From Stercoripulliclostridium_A sp045535235 (lineage in GTDB: Bacteria; Bacillota; Clostridia; Christensenellales; DTU072), in contig JAZSLG010000040.1 in the NCBI GenBank assembly GCA_045535235.1, positions 1 through 18,628 of the forward strand: a DNA stretch of 18,628 nucleotides, in the 5' to 3' direction. Of this stretch, positions 6,871-15,877 are shown piece after piece (positions within the stretch are counted from its first letter, which is position 1; every line of letters starts with the position of its first letter). A program made the position numbers and the translations under genes. Under the pieces are notes generated by a model. The model was not told where the DNA came from. It searched no databases and saw only the letters and a list, made by a program, of their open reading frames with translations.

Positions 6871-8679
6871 ATGTCTAAAATTATAGGTATTGACCTTGGT
6901 ACAACTAACTCGTGTGTAGCCGTTATGGAAGGCGGAGAGGCAACCGTTATTGCTAACGCTGAAGGCGCTCGTACTACTCCCTCCGTTGTTGGTTTTGCTA
7001 AAAACGGCGAAAGATTGGTAGGACAACTTGCGAAAAGACAAGCAGTTGTTAATCCTACTAAAACAGTTTCTTCCATTAAGAGAGAAATGGGTACAAACTA
7101 TAAGGTATCTATTGATGATAAAAATTACACCCCTCAAGAAATTTCTGCAATGATTCTTACTAAGCTCAAAAATGACGCTGAATCATATATCGGTCAAAAG
7201 GTAACTAAAGCAGTTATTACTGTTCCCGCATATTTCTCGGATAGTCAACGTCAAGCAACTAAAGATGCAGGTAAAATTGCTGGCTTGGAAGTATTGCGCA
7301 TTATAAATGAGCCTACTGCAGCTGCTCTTGCTTATGGCTTAGATAAGGGCGAAAGTAGTCAAAAGGTTCTTATTTATGACCTTGGTGGAGGTACTTTCGA
7401 CGTTTCTATTCTTGAGCTTGGCGATGGTGTATTTGAAGTTTTAGCGACTAACGGTAACACTCGTCTTGGTGGAGATGATTTTGATAACGTTATTATGAAT
7501 TGGATTGTTGACGAGTTTAAGAAAAACGAAGGTATCGATTTAAGTAACGATAAGATGGCAATGCAAAGAGTTAAAGAAGCCGCCGAAAAAGCAAAAATAG
7601 AGCTTAGTGGTATGACCAACGTTAATATCAACCTTCCCTTTATTACGGTGGGAGCAAACGGTCCTGTTCATATCGACCTAGATCTTTCACGTGTAAAATT
7701 TAATGATATGACTGCACATCTTGTTAAAGCAACCCTTGCACCCATGCAACAAGCTATCAAAGATGCTAATCTTAAGATGAGTGAAATAGATAAAGTAGTA
7801 CTAGTCGGTGGTTCTACTCGTATTCCTGCTGTTGTTGAAGCTGTTAAGAATATAACCGGTAAAGAGCCTTATAAAGGAATTAACCCCGATGAATGCGTTG
7901 CTATTGGTGCAGCAATTCAAGGTGGCGTTCTAAGTGGTGAAGTTAAAGACGTTCTACTTCTTGACGTAACTCCTTTGTCTCTTGGTATTGAAACTATGGG
8001 TGGTGTATTTACTAGACTAATTGATAGAAATACCACTATCCCCACTAAAAAGAGTCAAATTTTCTCCACGGCAGCAGATAATCAAACCTCTGTTGATGTT
8101 CACGTTCTACAAGGGGAAAGAGCAATGGCTGCTGATAATAAGACCATTGGTAGATTTGAACTTACCGGTATACCTCCAGCAATGCGTGGCGTTCCTCAAA
8201 TTGAAGTTACCTTCGATATTGATGCTAATGGTATCGTTTCCGTTACTGCAGTTGATAAAGGAACTAATAAATCTGCTAACATTACTATTACTGCTTCCTC
8301 CAATCTTTCCGAGGCAGATATTGATAAGGCAGTAAAAGAAGCCGAACAATTTGCAGAAGAGGATAAAAAACGTAGAGAACTAGTTGATATGAAGAACCAA
8401 GCTGAACAACTTGTTCTTGCTATCGAAAAGACTGTTTCTGAATCTGGTGATAAACTTAGTGAAGAAGATAAAAATGCTTTGACCGATGCTGCAAAGAACG
8501 CTAAAGAAAAGTTGAGTTCTGCTGATGACGTTGATACCGTTAAAGCTATAACTGAAGAACTTTCTAAAGTAGCAAATCCCATCTTTACAAAGCTTTATCA
8601 AGACGCACAAGCTCAAGCTGGTCAAGGTGGAGCAGATGACGATACGACCATCAACGTAAATCCCGACGATATAAACTAA
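6871..8679 (+). CDS. dnaK: Chaperone DnaK (Hsp70)
   Basis: ATP-dependent Hsp70 that binds exposed hydrophobic segments of client proteins with DnaJ and GrpE. The 602 residues start at a well-placed ATG after AAAGGAG. Motifs: DLGTTNS at 8-14, AVITVPAYFSDSQRQAT, IINEPTAAALAYGLDKG, IYDLGGGTFDVSIL and VLVGGSTRIPAV, then the substrate-binding domain with DVTPLSLGIETMGGVF and LQGERAMAADNKTIGRFEL, and a helical lid. Between SSIKREMG and YTPQEISAMIL the protein lacks the roughly 23-residue stretch present in E. coli DnaK, the known Gram-positive type. The tail ends DDDTTINVNPDDIN rather than the more usual acidic EEVD-like or EFEEVDD endings. Lies 18 bases before dnaJ. Confidence 0.98.
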   Translation: MSKIIGIDLGTTNSCVAVMEGGEATVIANAEGARTTPSVVGFAKNGERLVGQLAKRQAVVNPTKTVSSIKREMGTNYKVSIDDKNYTPQEISAMILTKLKNDAESYIGQKVTKAVITVPAYFSDSQRQATKDAGKIAGLEVLRIINEPTAAALAYGLDKGESSQKVLIYDLGGGTFDVSILELGDGVFEVLATNGNTRLGGDDFDNVIMNWIVDEFKKNEGIDLSNDKMAMQRVKEAAEKAKIELSGMTNVNINLPFITVGANGPVHIDLDLSRVKFNDMTAHLVKATLAPMQQAIKDANLKMSEIDKVVLVGGSTRIPAVVEAVKNITGKEPYKGINPDECVAIGAAIQGGVLSGEVKDVLLLDVTPLSLGIETMGGVFTRLIDRNTTIPTKKSQIFSTAADNQTSVDVHVLQGERAMAADNKTIGRFELTGIPPAMRGVPQIEVTFDIDANGIVSVTAVDKGTNKSANITITASSNLSEADIDKAVKEAEQFAEEDKKRRELVDMKNQAEQLVLAIEKTVSESGDKLSEEDKNALTDAAKNAKEKLSSADDVDTVKAITEELSKVANPIFTKLYQDAQAQAGQGGADDDTTINVNPDDIN

Positions 8680-8697
8680 TAGAATTAAGGACGTAAA

Positions 8698-9843
8698 ATG
8701 GCAAAAGATTATTACGGCATATTAGGTGTCGATAAAAACGCGAGCGCGGACGAAATAAAGTCCGCGTATCGTCGTATGGCTAAAAAGTATCATCCGGACG
8801 TTTATGCTACTGCAAGTGATAAGGAAAAAGCAGAAGCAGAAGAAAAGTTCAAAGACGTTCAACATGCTTACGCGGTTTTATCCGACCCTCAAAAGAAAGC
8901 TGCCTATGACCAATATGGCAGTGAAGATGGACCTACTTTTAACGGAGCAGGTGGAGGTGCGGGATTTAATCCTTTTGGCGGAGCAGGTTTTGGTGATATT
9001 TTTAGTGATATTTTTAGTGCTTTTAATGGTGGAAGCTCTCGCTCTGCGAACTCACCTAGAGATGGACAAGATATCGAAATTGAAGTTACGCTTACTTTTA
9101 GAGAAGCATGTTTCGGCGCTAAAAAGGATATTAATTACACACGTGTTGAGAAATGTGCTACCTGTAACGGTACTGGTGCTAAGAATGGTAGTAGTGTAAA
9201 AACTTGTTCAAAGTGCGGTGGTCGCGGTAGAGTGGTTGTTCAACAACGCACGATGCTTGGCATAATGCAAACTGAAAGAGTATGTGATATGTGTGGCGGA
9301 AAGGGTAAAATTATTATGGAAAATTGTCCCGACTGTAAAGGAAAGGGGCAAATCCGTAAGCAATGTACCAAAACTATAAATATTCCTGCCGGCGTTGATA
9401 ATGGACAAATGCTTAATGTTCCTGGTGGTGGACATGCGGGTTACAATGGCGGTGGTTATGGGAACCTAATTGTTGTATTTAGAGTAAAGCCTCACAATTT
9501 ATTCGTTCGTAAAGGTAATGATTTGCATTTGGAAATGCCCATTTCTATAACACAAGCTATTTTTGGCGACGATGTTGAAGTTCCCACAATGGATAAGCCG
9601 GTTAAAATCGAAATACCAGCAGGAACTAAAAATGGTACCGTACTTAAAATTCGCGGTAAGGGCGTTAAAGATTTAAGAAAAAATGCTTATGGTGATTTAT
9701 TGATTACGATTAAAGTTGACGTGCCTAAAAATCTTTCGGGTAAATTAAAGAGAGAATACCGTTCTTACTTTGAAGATTTTGAAAAAAACGTTCAATATGA
9801 TGAAATTGAAAAATATAAGAAGATAGTAAAAAATCTTGAATAA
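8698..9843 (+). CDS. dnaJ: Chaperone DnaJ (Hsp40, class A)
   Basis: Delivers unfolded clients to DnaK and stimulates its ATPase. It has 381 residues with all class A domains: a J-domain (about 1-70) with HPD at 32-34, a Gly/Phe-rich linker (about 75-110), and a zinc-binding domain with four CxxCxGxG repeats at C153/C156, C170/C173, C196/C199 and C210/C213. The C-terminal substrate-binding domains follow (NIPAGVDNGQML, GGGHAGYNGGGYGNL, VPTMDKPVKIEIPAGTKNG). The start is preceded by TAAGGA at 8686-8691. Its TAA shares one base with the prmA ATG (TAATG), indicating stop-start coupling. All zinc ligands are intact, so it should be a functional full-length DnaJ. Confidence 0.98.
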   Translation: MAKDYYGILGVDKNASADEIKSAYRRMAKKYHPDVYATASDKEKAEAEEKFKDVQHAYAVLSDPQKKAAYDQYGSEDGPTFNGAGGGAGFNPFGGAGFGDIFSDIFSAFNGGSSRSANSPRDGQDIEIEVTLTFREACFGAKKDINYTRVEKCATCNGTGAKNGSSVKTCSKCGGRGRVVVQQRTMLGIMQTERVCDMCGGKGKIIMENCPDCKGKGQIRKQCTKTINIPAGVDNGQMLNVPGGGHAGYNGGGYGNLIVVFRVKPHNLFVRKGNDLHLEMPISITQAIFGDDVEVPTMDKPVKIEIPAGTKNGTVLKIRGKGVKDLRKNAYGDLLITIKVDVPKNLSGKLKREYRSYFEDFEKNVQYDEIEKYKKIVKNLE

Positions 9844-10757
9844 TGTATAAGGAAATTATTGTTATTACAAACAGTGTGGCATCAGACTCTGTTTCCGATA
9901 TAATGTGGGAACTTGGTGCAAATGGAGTCAAGGTCTTAGATCCAAACGACCTTGATTTTGTTTTGCACAGTGACACTTGTTGGGATTACGTTGACGATAA
10001 TTTATTAAAGCTATCCGACGAGGTCAAAGTAAGCTTTTTCGTTGAAGAAAACGAGGTGGAAAGTATTGTTGCTCAATTAAAAAATGCTCTCATTCCACTA
10101 GAAAACAAATATGGTACAATGCAAATATGCATTGAAGACGTTCCGGACGTTAACTGGGAAGAAGATTGGAAAAAGTTTTATAAACCTATTAAGGCTGGGA
10201 AATATAACGTTATTGCCGAGTGGCTTGATGATATAGAAGATGGGATAACGATTAGAATAAATCCATCTAAAGCCTTTGGCACCGGGGAACATTCTAGTAC
10301 CAGATTATGTTTAACCTTAATGTCTAATACCGATTTTGTTGGTAAAAAAGTTATAGACGTTGGTGCAGGTAGCGGTATTCTTGGCATAGGTGCAGCCAAA
10401 TCCGGTGCGACTTTGGTTGATATGTGCGATATTGATAAAGATACTTTGGAGTGCGCTGAAGAGAACTCTAAATTAAATAGTGTTTTTGATAAAGTAAGAT
10501 TGACTGCTGGTGGTATTGATGCAGTTGCCGAGCATAAGGCGGACGTTTTATTATGCAATCTTACGGCAGATATTCTTAATAAGATTGTTTCGGATTTAAC
10601 TCGATATATTAAGCCAAATGGCATAGTAATTTGTTCTGGAATTTTAGACGTTAGGGCTGACGAATTAATTAAGTTGTTTAATATATATAATTTTATGTTA
10701 AGTGAAAGAGTTGACGAAGGTGAATGGGTTGGAGTAAAATTCATTTATGGAACTTAA
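9843..10757 (+). CDS. prmA: Ribosomal protein L11 methyltransferase PrmA
   Basis: SAM-dependent methyltransferase that trimethylates ribosomal protein uL11. It has 304 residues: an N-terminal L11-recognition domain (about 1-60, containing MWELGANGVKVLDPND), a linker with DVNWEEDWKKFYKPI, the family hallmark AFGTGEHSST at 144-153, and a Rossmann methyltransferase core with the SAM loop DVGAGSG at 172-178 and CNLTADIL starting at 238. The last reads NLTAD where most family members have NILAD, a mild change. It begins within the dnaJ stop codon and overlaps rsmE by 11 bases. Position after dnaJ is widespread in Firmicutes. Confidence 0.95.
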   Translation: MYKEIIVITNSVASDSVSDIMWELGANGVKVLDPNDLDFVLHSDTCWDYVDDNLLKLSDEVKVSFFVEENEVESIVAQLKNALIPLENKYGTMQICIEDVPDVNWEEDWKKFYKPIKAGKYNVIAEWLDDIEDGITIRINPSKAFGTGEHSSTRLCLTLMSNTDFVGKKVIDVGAGSGILGIGAAKSGATLVDMCDIDKDTLECAEENSKLNSVFDKVRLTAGGIDAVAEHKADVLLCNLTADILNKIVSDLTRYIKPNGIVICSGILDVRADELIKLFNIYNFMLSERVDEGEWVGVKFIYGT

Positions 10758-11454
10758 AAGATTCTTTGGCACTAAAATACGTAACGAAATCATTCTCACA
10801 GATAGAGAATATTTTCATTGTGTGAAAGTAACCCGTCATAAAACGGGTTATTCGCTTATTTGTTGTGTCGGAGATGGATTTGATTATTATTGCACAATAG
10901 AACAAATTACTAACGACGAAGTACGTTGTTCTATTAACAAAGTAATCAATAACGTTAGTGAGCCGAGATCTAAAATCATACTTTGTCAAGCATTGTGTAA
11001 AGAGTTTGATTTTGTTGTTCAAAAAGCAGTTGAATTAGGTGTTACCGATATTGTACCATACGTGTCAGAAAGAAGCAACGTTAAAAAATATTCTAAGGAG
11101 AGGACGGAAAGTATCGTTCTAGATGCATCTAAACAATGTGGTAGAGCAATATTGCCAAACGTTCACGAACTTTTTTCTTTTGAAAAGGCAATAGAGGAAT
11201 TCTTGTGTGTAGACAATAAAATTTTTTGTTACGAACTTGAAAGAAAACGTTCGATTGAAAGTAGCTTGAAAAATAAGAACGGAAATACGGTTGTTTTCAT
11301 TGGTAGTGAAGGTGGCTTTACTGAAAATGAAGTAGAGCTAGCTAATGATAACGGCTATAATATCGTTACACTTGGAAGAAGAATATTAAGAGTGGAAACC
11401 GCTTCAATATCCGCGCTAGTGCTTTTATTGAACGCGTTGGGTGATATATGTTAA
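10747..11454 (+). CDS. rsmE: 16S rRNA (uracil1498-N3)-methyltransferase RsmE
   Basis: SPOUT-class enzyme that methylates U1498 of 16S rRNA in the decoding region of assembled 30S subunits. It has 235 residues: an N-terminal PUA-like domain (about 1-70) and a C-terminal knotted SPOUT domain. Diagnostic motifs are IGSEGGFTENE starting at residue 185, the SAM-binding GPEGG-type loop, and LGRRILRVETA at 209-219. KEFDFVVQKAVELGVTDI and DASKQCGRA, also family-typical, precede them. The start codon lies within the prmA 3' end (11-base overlap) and the stop overlaps mtaB by 7 bases, so translation is probably coupled through prmA-rsmE-mtaB. The first glycine-proline of the usual GPEGG is GS here, a common variation. 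Confidence 0.95.
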   Translation: MELKRFFGTKIRNEIILTDREYFHCVKVTRHKTGYSLICCVGDGFDYYCTIEQITNDEVRCSINKVINNVSEPRSKIILCQALCKEFDFVVQKAVELGVTDIVPYVSERSNVKKYSKERTESIVLDASKQCGRAILPNVHELFSFEKAIEEFLCVDNKIFCYELERKRSIESSLKNKNGNTVVFIGSEGGFTENEVELANDNGYNIVTLGRRILRVETASISALVLLLNALGDIC

Positions 11455-12695
11455 AGGCAGTAGTTTTTAATTTGGGTTGTAAAGTTAACCAATATGAATG
11501 TGACGTTATGGTATCCGAACTCGAAAATATGGGGTATCAAACTTCTCAAGAGCTAAACTATGCCGATTTATACGTTATTAATACTTGCGCCGTAACAAAC
11601 GAGGCTGAAAGAAAATCCAGACAAATCATTTCACGAATAAAAAAATACAATGACAAAGCAAAAATAATTATTACAGGTTGTGCTTCCCAAAAGAATAAAG
11701 ATTATTATTTGGAAAAAAACGTTCTGTACGTTAGTGGCGTTGGCGGTAAACAAAGAATTTTTGAGGAAATTAGTAAGAATAAGATTGAGAGTGATTTTCG
11801 TTTGCCTTCCGTTTATGAAGAATCGGCTACGCTACCTAAAGCAGAAAGATCTAGGTCCTACGTGAAGATACAAGATGGTTGTAATAACTTTTGTTCTTAT
11901 TGTATTATACCATATCTTCGTGGTCGTTCTCGTTCTAGAAAAGTTGAAAGTTGTGTTAATGAGATAACTTTGTTGGCTCGCGAAACGGATGAAATTGTTA
12001 TTACGGGTGTGAATTTAGCACAGTATGGCGTTGATAACAATGAAAGTCTTGCTCAATTAATTAATTCACTACATAACGTTGACGTCCGTATTAGATTAGG
12101 TTCGTTTTATGTAGAGGGAATTAATGATGATTTGCTTGTAGCTTTAAAAGGGTTAAAGAAGTTTTGTCCTCATTTTCATTTATCGCTTCAACATGGAGAT
12201 GATGAAGTATTAAAATCTATGAATAGGCATTACGGACCTAAAGAATATTCAGAAAAGGTTGCACTAATACGAAAATATTTTCCTTTAGCTGCAATTACTA
12301 CAGATATTATTGTAGGTTATCCTACAGAAACGGAAGAAGCGTTTAATAATACTCTGAAATTCGTAGAAGAAATTAATTTTTCCGACATTCATATTTTCCC
12401 TTTTTCGCCTAGGCCGGGAACTAAAGCTTACGAATTAGAATTAATTCCATCGGAAGTTGTCAAAACGCGTAAAGAAAAATTGAGAGAAATAAAAAATAAA
12501 TTAAATAAAAATTATTTAATTTTAATGTTAAATTCATTCCAAGATGTTATATTTGAACGTAATAATGGCGGAATATCGGTTGGTTATAGTCAATATTACG
12601 TCAGAGTATATTCTAAAACTGAAAAAAAACATGCCACCATTAAACCTATTGGTTTATATCGTGATGGAATAATAGGAGAGATTAAAGATGAATGA
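11448..12695 (+). CDS. mtaB: tRNA threonylcarbamoyladenosine methylthiotransferase MtaB
   Basis: Radical SAM methylthiotransferase that converts t6A37 to ms2t6A37 in ANN-decoding tRNAs. It has 415 residues in three domains. The N-terminal UPF0004 domain holds the second cluster's cysteines C11 (NLGCKVNQYE, the MtaB signature), C47 (VINTCAVTNEAERKSRQ) and C78 (ITGCASQ). The radical SAM domain has CX3CX2C at C145, C149, C152 (DGCNNFCSYCIIPYLRGRSRSR). A C-terminal TRAM-like RNA-binding domain spans about 355-412. Two [4Fe-4S] clusters are expected, and nifS/nifU lie about 9 kb upstream. Overlaps of 7 bases with rsmE and 8 with the HIT gene indicate operon membership. Other members of the family (MiaB, RimO) are less likely because of the KVNQYE motif. 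Confidence 0.95.
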   Translation: MLKAVVFNLGCKVNQYECDVMVSELENMGYQTSQELNYADLYVINTCAVTNEAERKSRQIISRIKKYNDKAKIIITGCASQKNKDYYLEKNVLYVSGVGGKQRIFEEISKNKIESDFRLPSVYEESATLPKAERSRSYVKIQDGCNNFCSYCIIPYLRGRSRSRKVESCVNEITLLARETDEIVITGVNLAQYGVDNNESLAQLINSLHNVDVRIRLGSFYVEGINDDLLVALKGLKKFCPHFHLSLQHGDDEVLKSMNRHYGPKEYSEKVALIRKYFPLAAITTDIIVGYPTETEEAFNNTLKFVEEINFSDIHIFPFSPRPGTKAYELELIPSEVVKTRKEKLREIKNKLNKNYLILMLNSFQDVIFERNNGGISVGYSQYYVRVYSKTEKKHATIKPIGLYRDGIIGEIKDE

Positions 12696-13029
12696 TTGTG
12701 TTTTTTGTAAAATTGCTAATGGTATAATTCCATCTAAAAAGTTTTATGAAGACGATGATATGGTTATTATTGCCGATATCAACCCTCAAGCCGAAAAGCA
12801 TTATTTGTTATTGCCTAAACGTCATTACGCCAATATTATTGAGATGTCTGATGAAGAAGCCGTTATTCTTGGTAAATGTTTAAAGAAACTGTCTACCCTT
12901 GTTGATGAATTGGGATTGCAAGAAGGTTTTCGTTTGGTATCTAATAAAGGTGAAAACGGTTGTCAGTCCGTTGGACATCTACACATTCACATATTGGGTG
13001 GTCAAAAATTATCTGAAAAAATGGCATAA
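12688..13029 (+). CDS. HIT family protein (HinT-like purine nucleotide hydrolase)
   Basis: Histidine-triad protein, probably a homodimeric hydrolase of adenosine 5'-phosphoramidates or related nucleotides; the exact substrate cannot be read from sequence. The 113 residues match HinT. The triad is GHLHIHILGG with H97, H99 and H101 (HxHxH). The N-terminus CVFCKIANGIIPSKKFYEDD with C4 and C7 and LLPKRHYANI is classic; C4/C7 may bind zinc with distal histidines. The start overlaps mtaB by 8 bases, with AGGAGAG upstream inside mtaB. Being in the chaperone operon it is probably heat induced together with it. A 14-base gap containing AAGGAG separates it from the ABC transporter gene. Confidence 0.93.
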   Translation: MNDCVFCKIANGIIPSKKFYEDDDMVIIADINPQAEKHYLLLPKRHYANIIEMSDEEAVILGKCLKKLSTLVDELGLQEGFRLVSNKGENGCQSVGHLHIHILGGQKLSEKMA

Positions 13030-13043
13030 AGAAGGAGTTTATT

Positions 13044-15824
13044 ATGCTAAAACTTAAAAACATAACCAAAATTTATCAAATGGGTGAGTACCAAGTAAAT
13101 GCCCTTAGAGGTGTTTCATTGGCATTTAGAGAAAGTGAATTTGTATCCATAATAGGAGCTTCTGGTTGTGGAAAATCTACCATGCTTAATATTATTGGCG
13201 GATTAGATAGATATACTACTGGTGACTTGATTATTGGTGATACTTCCACAAAAGATTTCAGGGCTGAACAATGGGATGCTTATAGAAATGCTACTATAGG
13301 TTTCGTTTTCCAAAACTATAATCTAATTCCGCACTTAACAGTACTAGAAAACGTTGCGCTTGCTTTAAGTTTGTCAGGAATATCAAAAGTAGAACGTAAT
13401 AAGAAAGCCACTGAAGCGCTAAGTAGAGTAGGTATGGGCGCGGAGCTAAAGAAGAAGCCTTCGCAATTAAGCGGTGGTCAAATGCAACGTGTAGCAATAG
13501 CACGTGCTTTAGTAAATAATCCTAAGATTGTTTTGGCGGACGAACCAACAGGAGCATTGGATTCCGAACTTTCCATTCAAGTTATGGACGTGTTAAAAGA
13601 GGTAGCTCAAGACAGATTAGTTATTATGGTAACTCATAATAACGAACTTGCTGATGCTTACTCAACTCGTATAATTAAATTAAATGACGGTTTAGTAGAA
13701 AAAGATACCAATCCTTACGAGTGGGATCCTTTAGAAGAACCTAATTTACAATATATTTATTCATCTAAGTACGTAGAAAAGCACGGTGTATCAAGCGATG
13801 ATGTTGAAGAGGAAAATAATAAAGAGAGTAAGAACGGCAATAAACTAAAAGAGAACTTGCTAGATAAATTAAGTATTCTTAATTCTTTAGGAATAGCTAC
13901 ACGTGTAAAGGGAAAAAAGAGTCCTTTCAAAGCAACTTCCATGAAAGCAAAAACAGCTTTCCAACTTTCGTTAAAAAACCTCATTACTAAGAAGCGTCGT
14001 ACTTTTTTAACCTCTTTTGCCGGCAGTATAGGTATTATAAGCTTGGCTCTAGTTTTATCAATGTCCAACGGTGTCAACGTTTACGTGGATAACATGCAAA
14101 CATCCATCTTGGCATCCGTTCCTATGGGCGTTTACGAATATTCAATGGACTATTCGGTTTTGGAAAAGTTGTTTGGTGCTATGGAAAGTGCTGCTACAGG
14201 TGAACCGGCTAATCCAAATGTGAATAGTAACGTTTCAGCATTCCCTAATGACAAAGAGATTTACATTGACGATGGTTCAAATTCTTCATCTGATTCTATG
14301 AGCAGTATGATAAACGGATTGATTTCTCAGGTCGCTACTTCGATAGGAAAAAACGCTATTACTGAGGAATACGTTCAATATATCAAGAATATGGACGAGG
14401 ATTGGTATAAGGCTATACAAAGTTACTATGGTGTCCAAATGAATATCCTTTCTAAATCATTAAATGATGAAGGAACTGGATATAAATATAAAGACGTTTC
14501 GCCTAAAACTAAAGTTACGCATGCTATGAACATTGCTATGCAGGTTTTGGGAGGTAATGGTCTTGAGCCTAATAACTGGTATCAATTAGCAGGTGGAGAC
14601 GATTTCGTTGGTGAATATTACGACGTAATTGGTGGTAGATATCCAACTGCATATAATGAAATTGTTATGGTTGTTGATACATATAACAATATTTCTATTA
14701 CGGCACTTGAACAATTTGGTGTTGACGTATATCAAAGAGATAATAATGGCGCTGTTATAAAGGATGAAAAAGGAAAACCCTTGTACCTAGAAAGCATATC
14801 GTTTGATGATATTCTCTCACAAGAGTTCAAGTTGATTTATAATAACGACTATTATACGAAGGATACTGATGAATATTTTAAAATCAATGAAGCAGACGAA
14901 ACTTTGTATAACAAAGGTGAAACTCTTAAAGTTGTTGGTATTTTGAGGGTTAAGCCAAACTCAATGGTATCGTTCTTTGGCTCATCTTTCTGTTATACTA
15001 GCGCTCTTGGCGCACGCGTTTTGAATAATGCAAGTACTTCCGACGTTACTATTGCGCAAAAACAATCTATCGAAAATGGCTCTGACAAGGTCGTAATTAA
15101 AGATTATGAATTTAACGGTGACGTAATTACCGTTATTCCTACAGATACCGATATTAATAATACAAACGGAAGTTCATTCCAAATCATGATTAATATGATG
15201 GGATTTATGACGGATGGATTAAAGGGAACTAGCTTTAAAAAGGCGTTGGGTATAGATACTACTCCAGTTTATATGTATATTTATCCCTCCGATTTTGCAT
15301 CAAAACAAGCAATAAATAATTATTTGGATGAATGGAATGAATCTCATGGCAAGAACGAAATCGTAAAGTATTTTGATATATCCGAAATGTTTATTCAAAC
15401 GGTAAGAAGCGTAATTGATTTGATGACCTATATTTTAATTGCAGTAGCATCTATTTCATTAATTGTTTCTTGTGTTATGATTTCAATAGTAACTTCCAAC
15501 TCTGTAGTTGAGAGGACAAGAGAAATAGGTATTTTGAGAAGCTTAGGTGCAAGAAAGAAAGATATATCACGAGTGTTTGATGCTGAAACTGCTATTATAG
15601 GCTCGTTTAGTGGAGTTTTGGGCGTGGGTATAGCATATGCTTTAATTCCGCTAATTAACTTGATAATCGGCAATGCTTCAGGCGTATATTCTTTGTTAAA
15701 CTTGAATCCTATCCATGCTATAGCTTTGGTTATTTTAAGCCTTGGACTTACTATCCTAAGTGGCTTTATACCAAGCCAATCTGCCGCACGAAAGAACATG
15801 GTAGATGCATTAAGAATAGAGTGA
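13044..15824 (+). CDS. ABC transporter, fused ATPase-permease (MacB/FtsX-like)
   Basis: A 926-residue single-chain half-transporter of the type VII (MacB/LolC/FtsX) superfamily, which act as mechanotransmitters or extruders rather than classical transmembrane channels. The N-terminal ATPase has Walker A GASGCGKS (38-45), Q-loop FQNYN (about 89-93), signature LSGGQ (142-146), Walker B IVLADE (162-167) and H-loop H198. A charged linker (about 225-305) leads to TM1 (about 321-341). A large extracytoplasmic region (about 345-788) contains a Ser/Asn-rich stretch near 390-430. Three C-terminal TM helices (about 792-815, 848-873, 885-910) surround the FtsX-type motif ERTREIGILRSLGARKKDISRVF. The start has GAAGGAG 12 bases upstream. 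Last gene of the heat-shock operon, followed by a terminator. Substrate unknown; no accessory membrane-fusion protein adjoins it. Confidence 0.9.
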   Translation: MLKLKNITKIYQMGEYQVNALRGVSLAFRESEFVSIIGASGCGKSTMLNIIGGLDRYTTGDLIIGDTSTKDFRAEQWDAYRNATIGFVFQNYNLIPHLTVLENVALALSLSGISKVERNKKATEALSRVGMGAELKKKPSQLSGGQMQRVAIARALVNNPKIVLADEPTGALDSELSIQVMDVLKEVAQDRLVIMVTHNNELADAYSTRIIKLNDGLVEKDTNPYEWDPLEEPNLQYIYSSKYVEKHGVSSDDVEEENNKESKNGNKLKENLLDKLSILNSLGIATRVKGKKSPFKATSMKAKTAFQLSLKNLITKKRRTFLTSFAGSIGIISLALVLSMSNGVNVYVDNMQTSILASVPMGVYEYSMDYSVLEKLFGAMESAATGEPANPNVNSNVSAFPNDKEIYIDDGSNSSSDSMSSMINGLISQVATSIGKNAITEEYVQYIKNMDEDWYKAIQSYYGVQMNILSKSLNDEGTGYKYKDVSPKTKVTHAMNIAMQVLGGNGLEPNNWYQLAGGDDFVGEYYDVIGGRYPTAYNEIVMVVDTYNNISITALEQFGVDVYQRDNNGAVIKDEKGKPLYLESISFDDILSQEFKLIYNNDYYTKDTDEYFKINEADETLYNKGETLKVVGILRVKPNSMVSFFGSSFCYTSALGARVLNNASTSDVTIAQKQSIENGSDKVVIKDYEFNGDVITVIPTDTDINNTNGSSFQIMINMMGFMTDGLKGTSFKKALGIDTTPVYMYIYPSDFASKQAINNYLDEWNESHGKNEIVKYFDISEMFIQTVRSVIDLMTYILIAVASISLIVSCVMISIVTSNSVVERTREIGILRSLGARKKDISRVFDAETAIIGSFSGVLGVGIAYALIPLINLIIGNASGVYSLLNLNPIHAIALVILSLGLTILSGFIPSQSAARKNMVDALRIE

Positions 15825-15827
15825 TGG

Positions 15828-15862
15828 AAAATAGCGACCGACGAAGTGGTCGCTATTTTTTT
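15828..15862 (+). terminator. Rho-independent terminator of the hrcA-dnaK-ABC operon
   Basis: The arm AAAATAGCGACC (15828-15839), an 8-base loop and the arm GGTCGCTATTTT (15848-15859) form a stable stem with a GC-rich base next to the loop; the right arm runs into seven T (15856-15862). It begins 4 bases after the ABC transporter stop codon. Confidence 0.93.
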
Positions 15863-15877
15863 GAAAAGTAGGGGAGT

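Noticed and set aside
8196..8582. 128-codon - strand frame inside dnaK
   Set aside because: Antisense shadow of dnaK with low-complexity Ser/Ala/Leu composition and no family resemblance.
10178..10744. 188-codon open frame on the - strand
   Set aside because: It lies wholly inside prmA in antisense, has Ser/Leu/Ile-rich shadow composition and no ribosome binding site.
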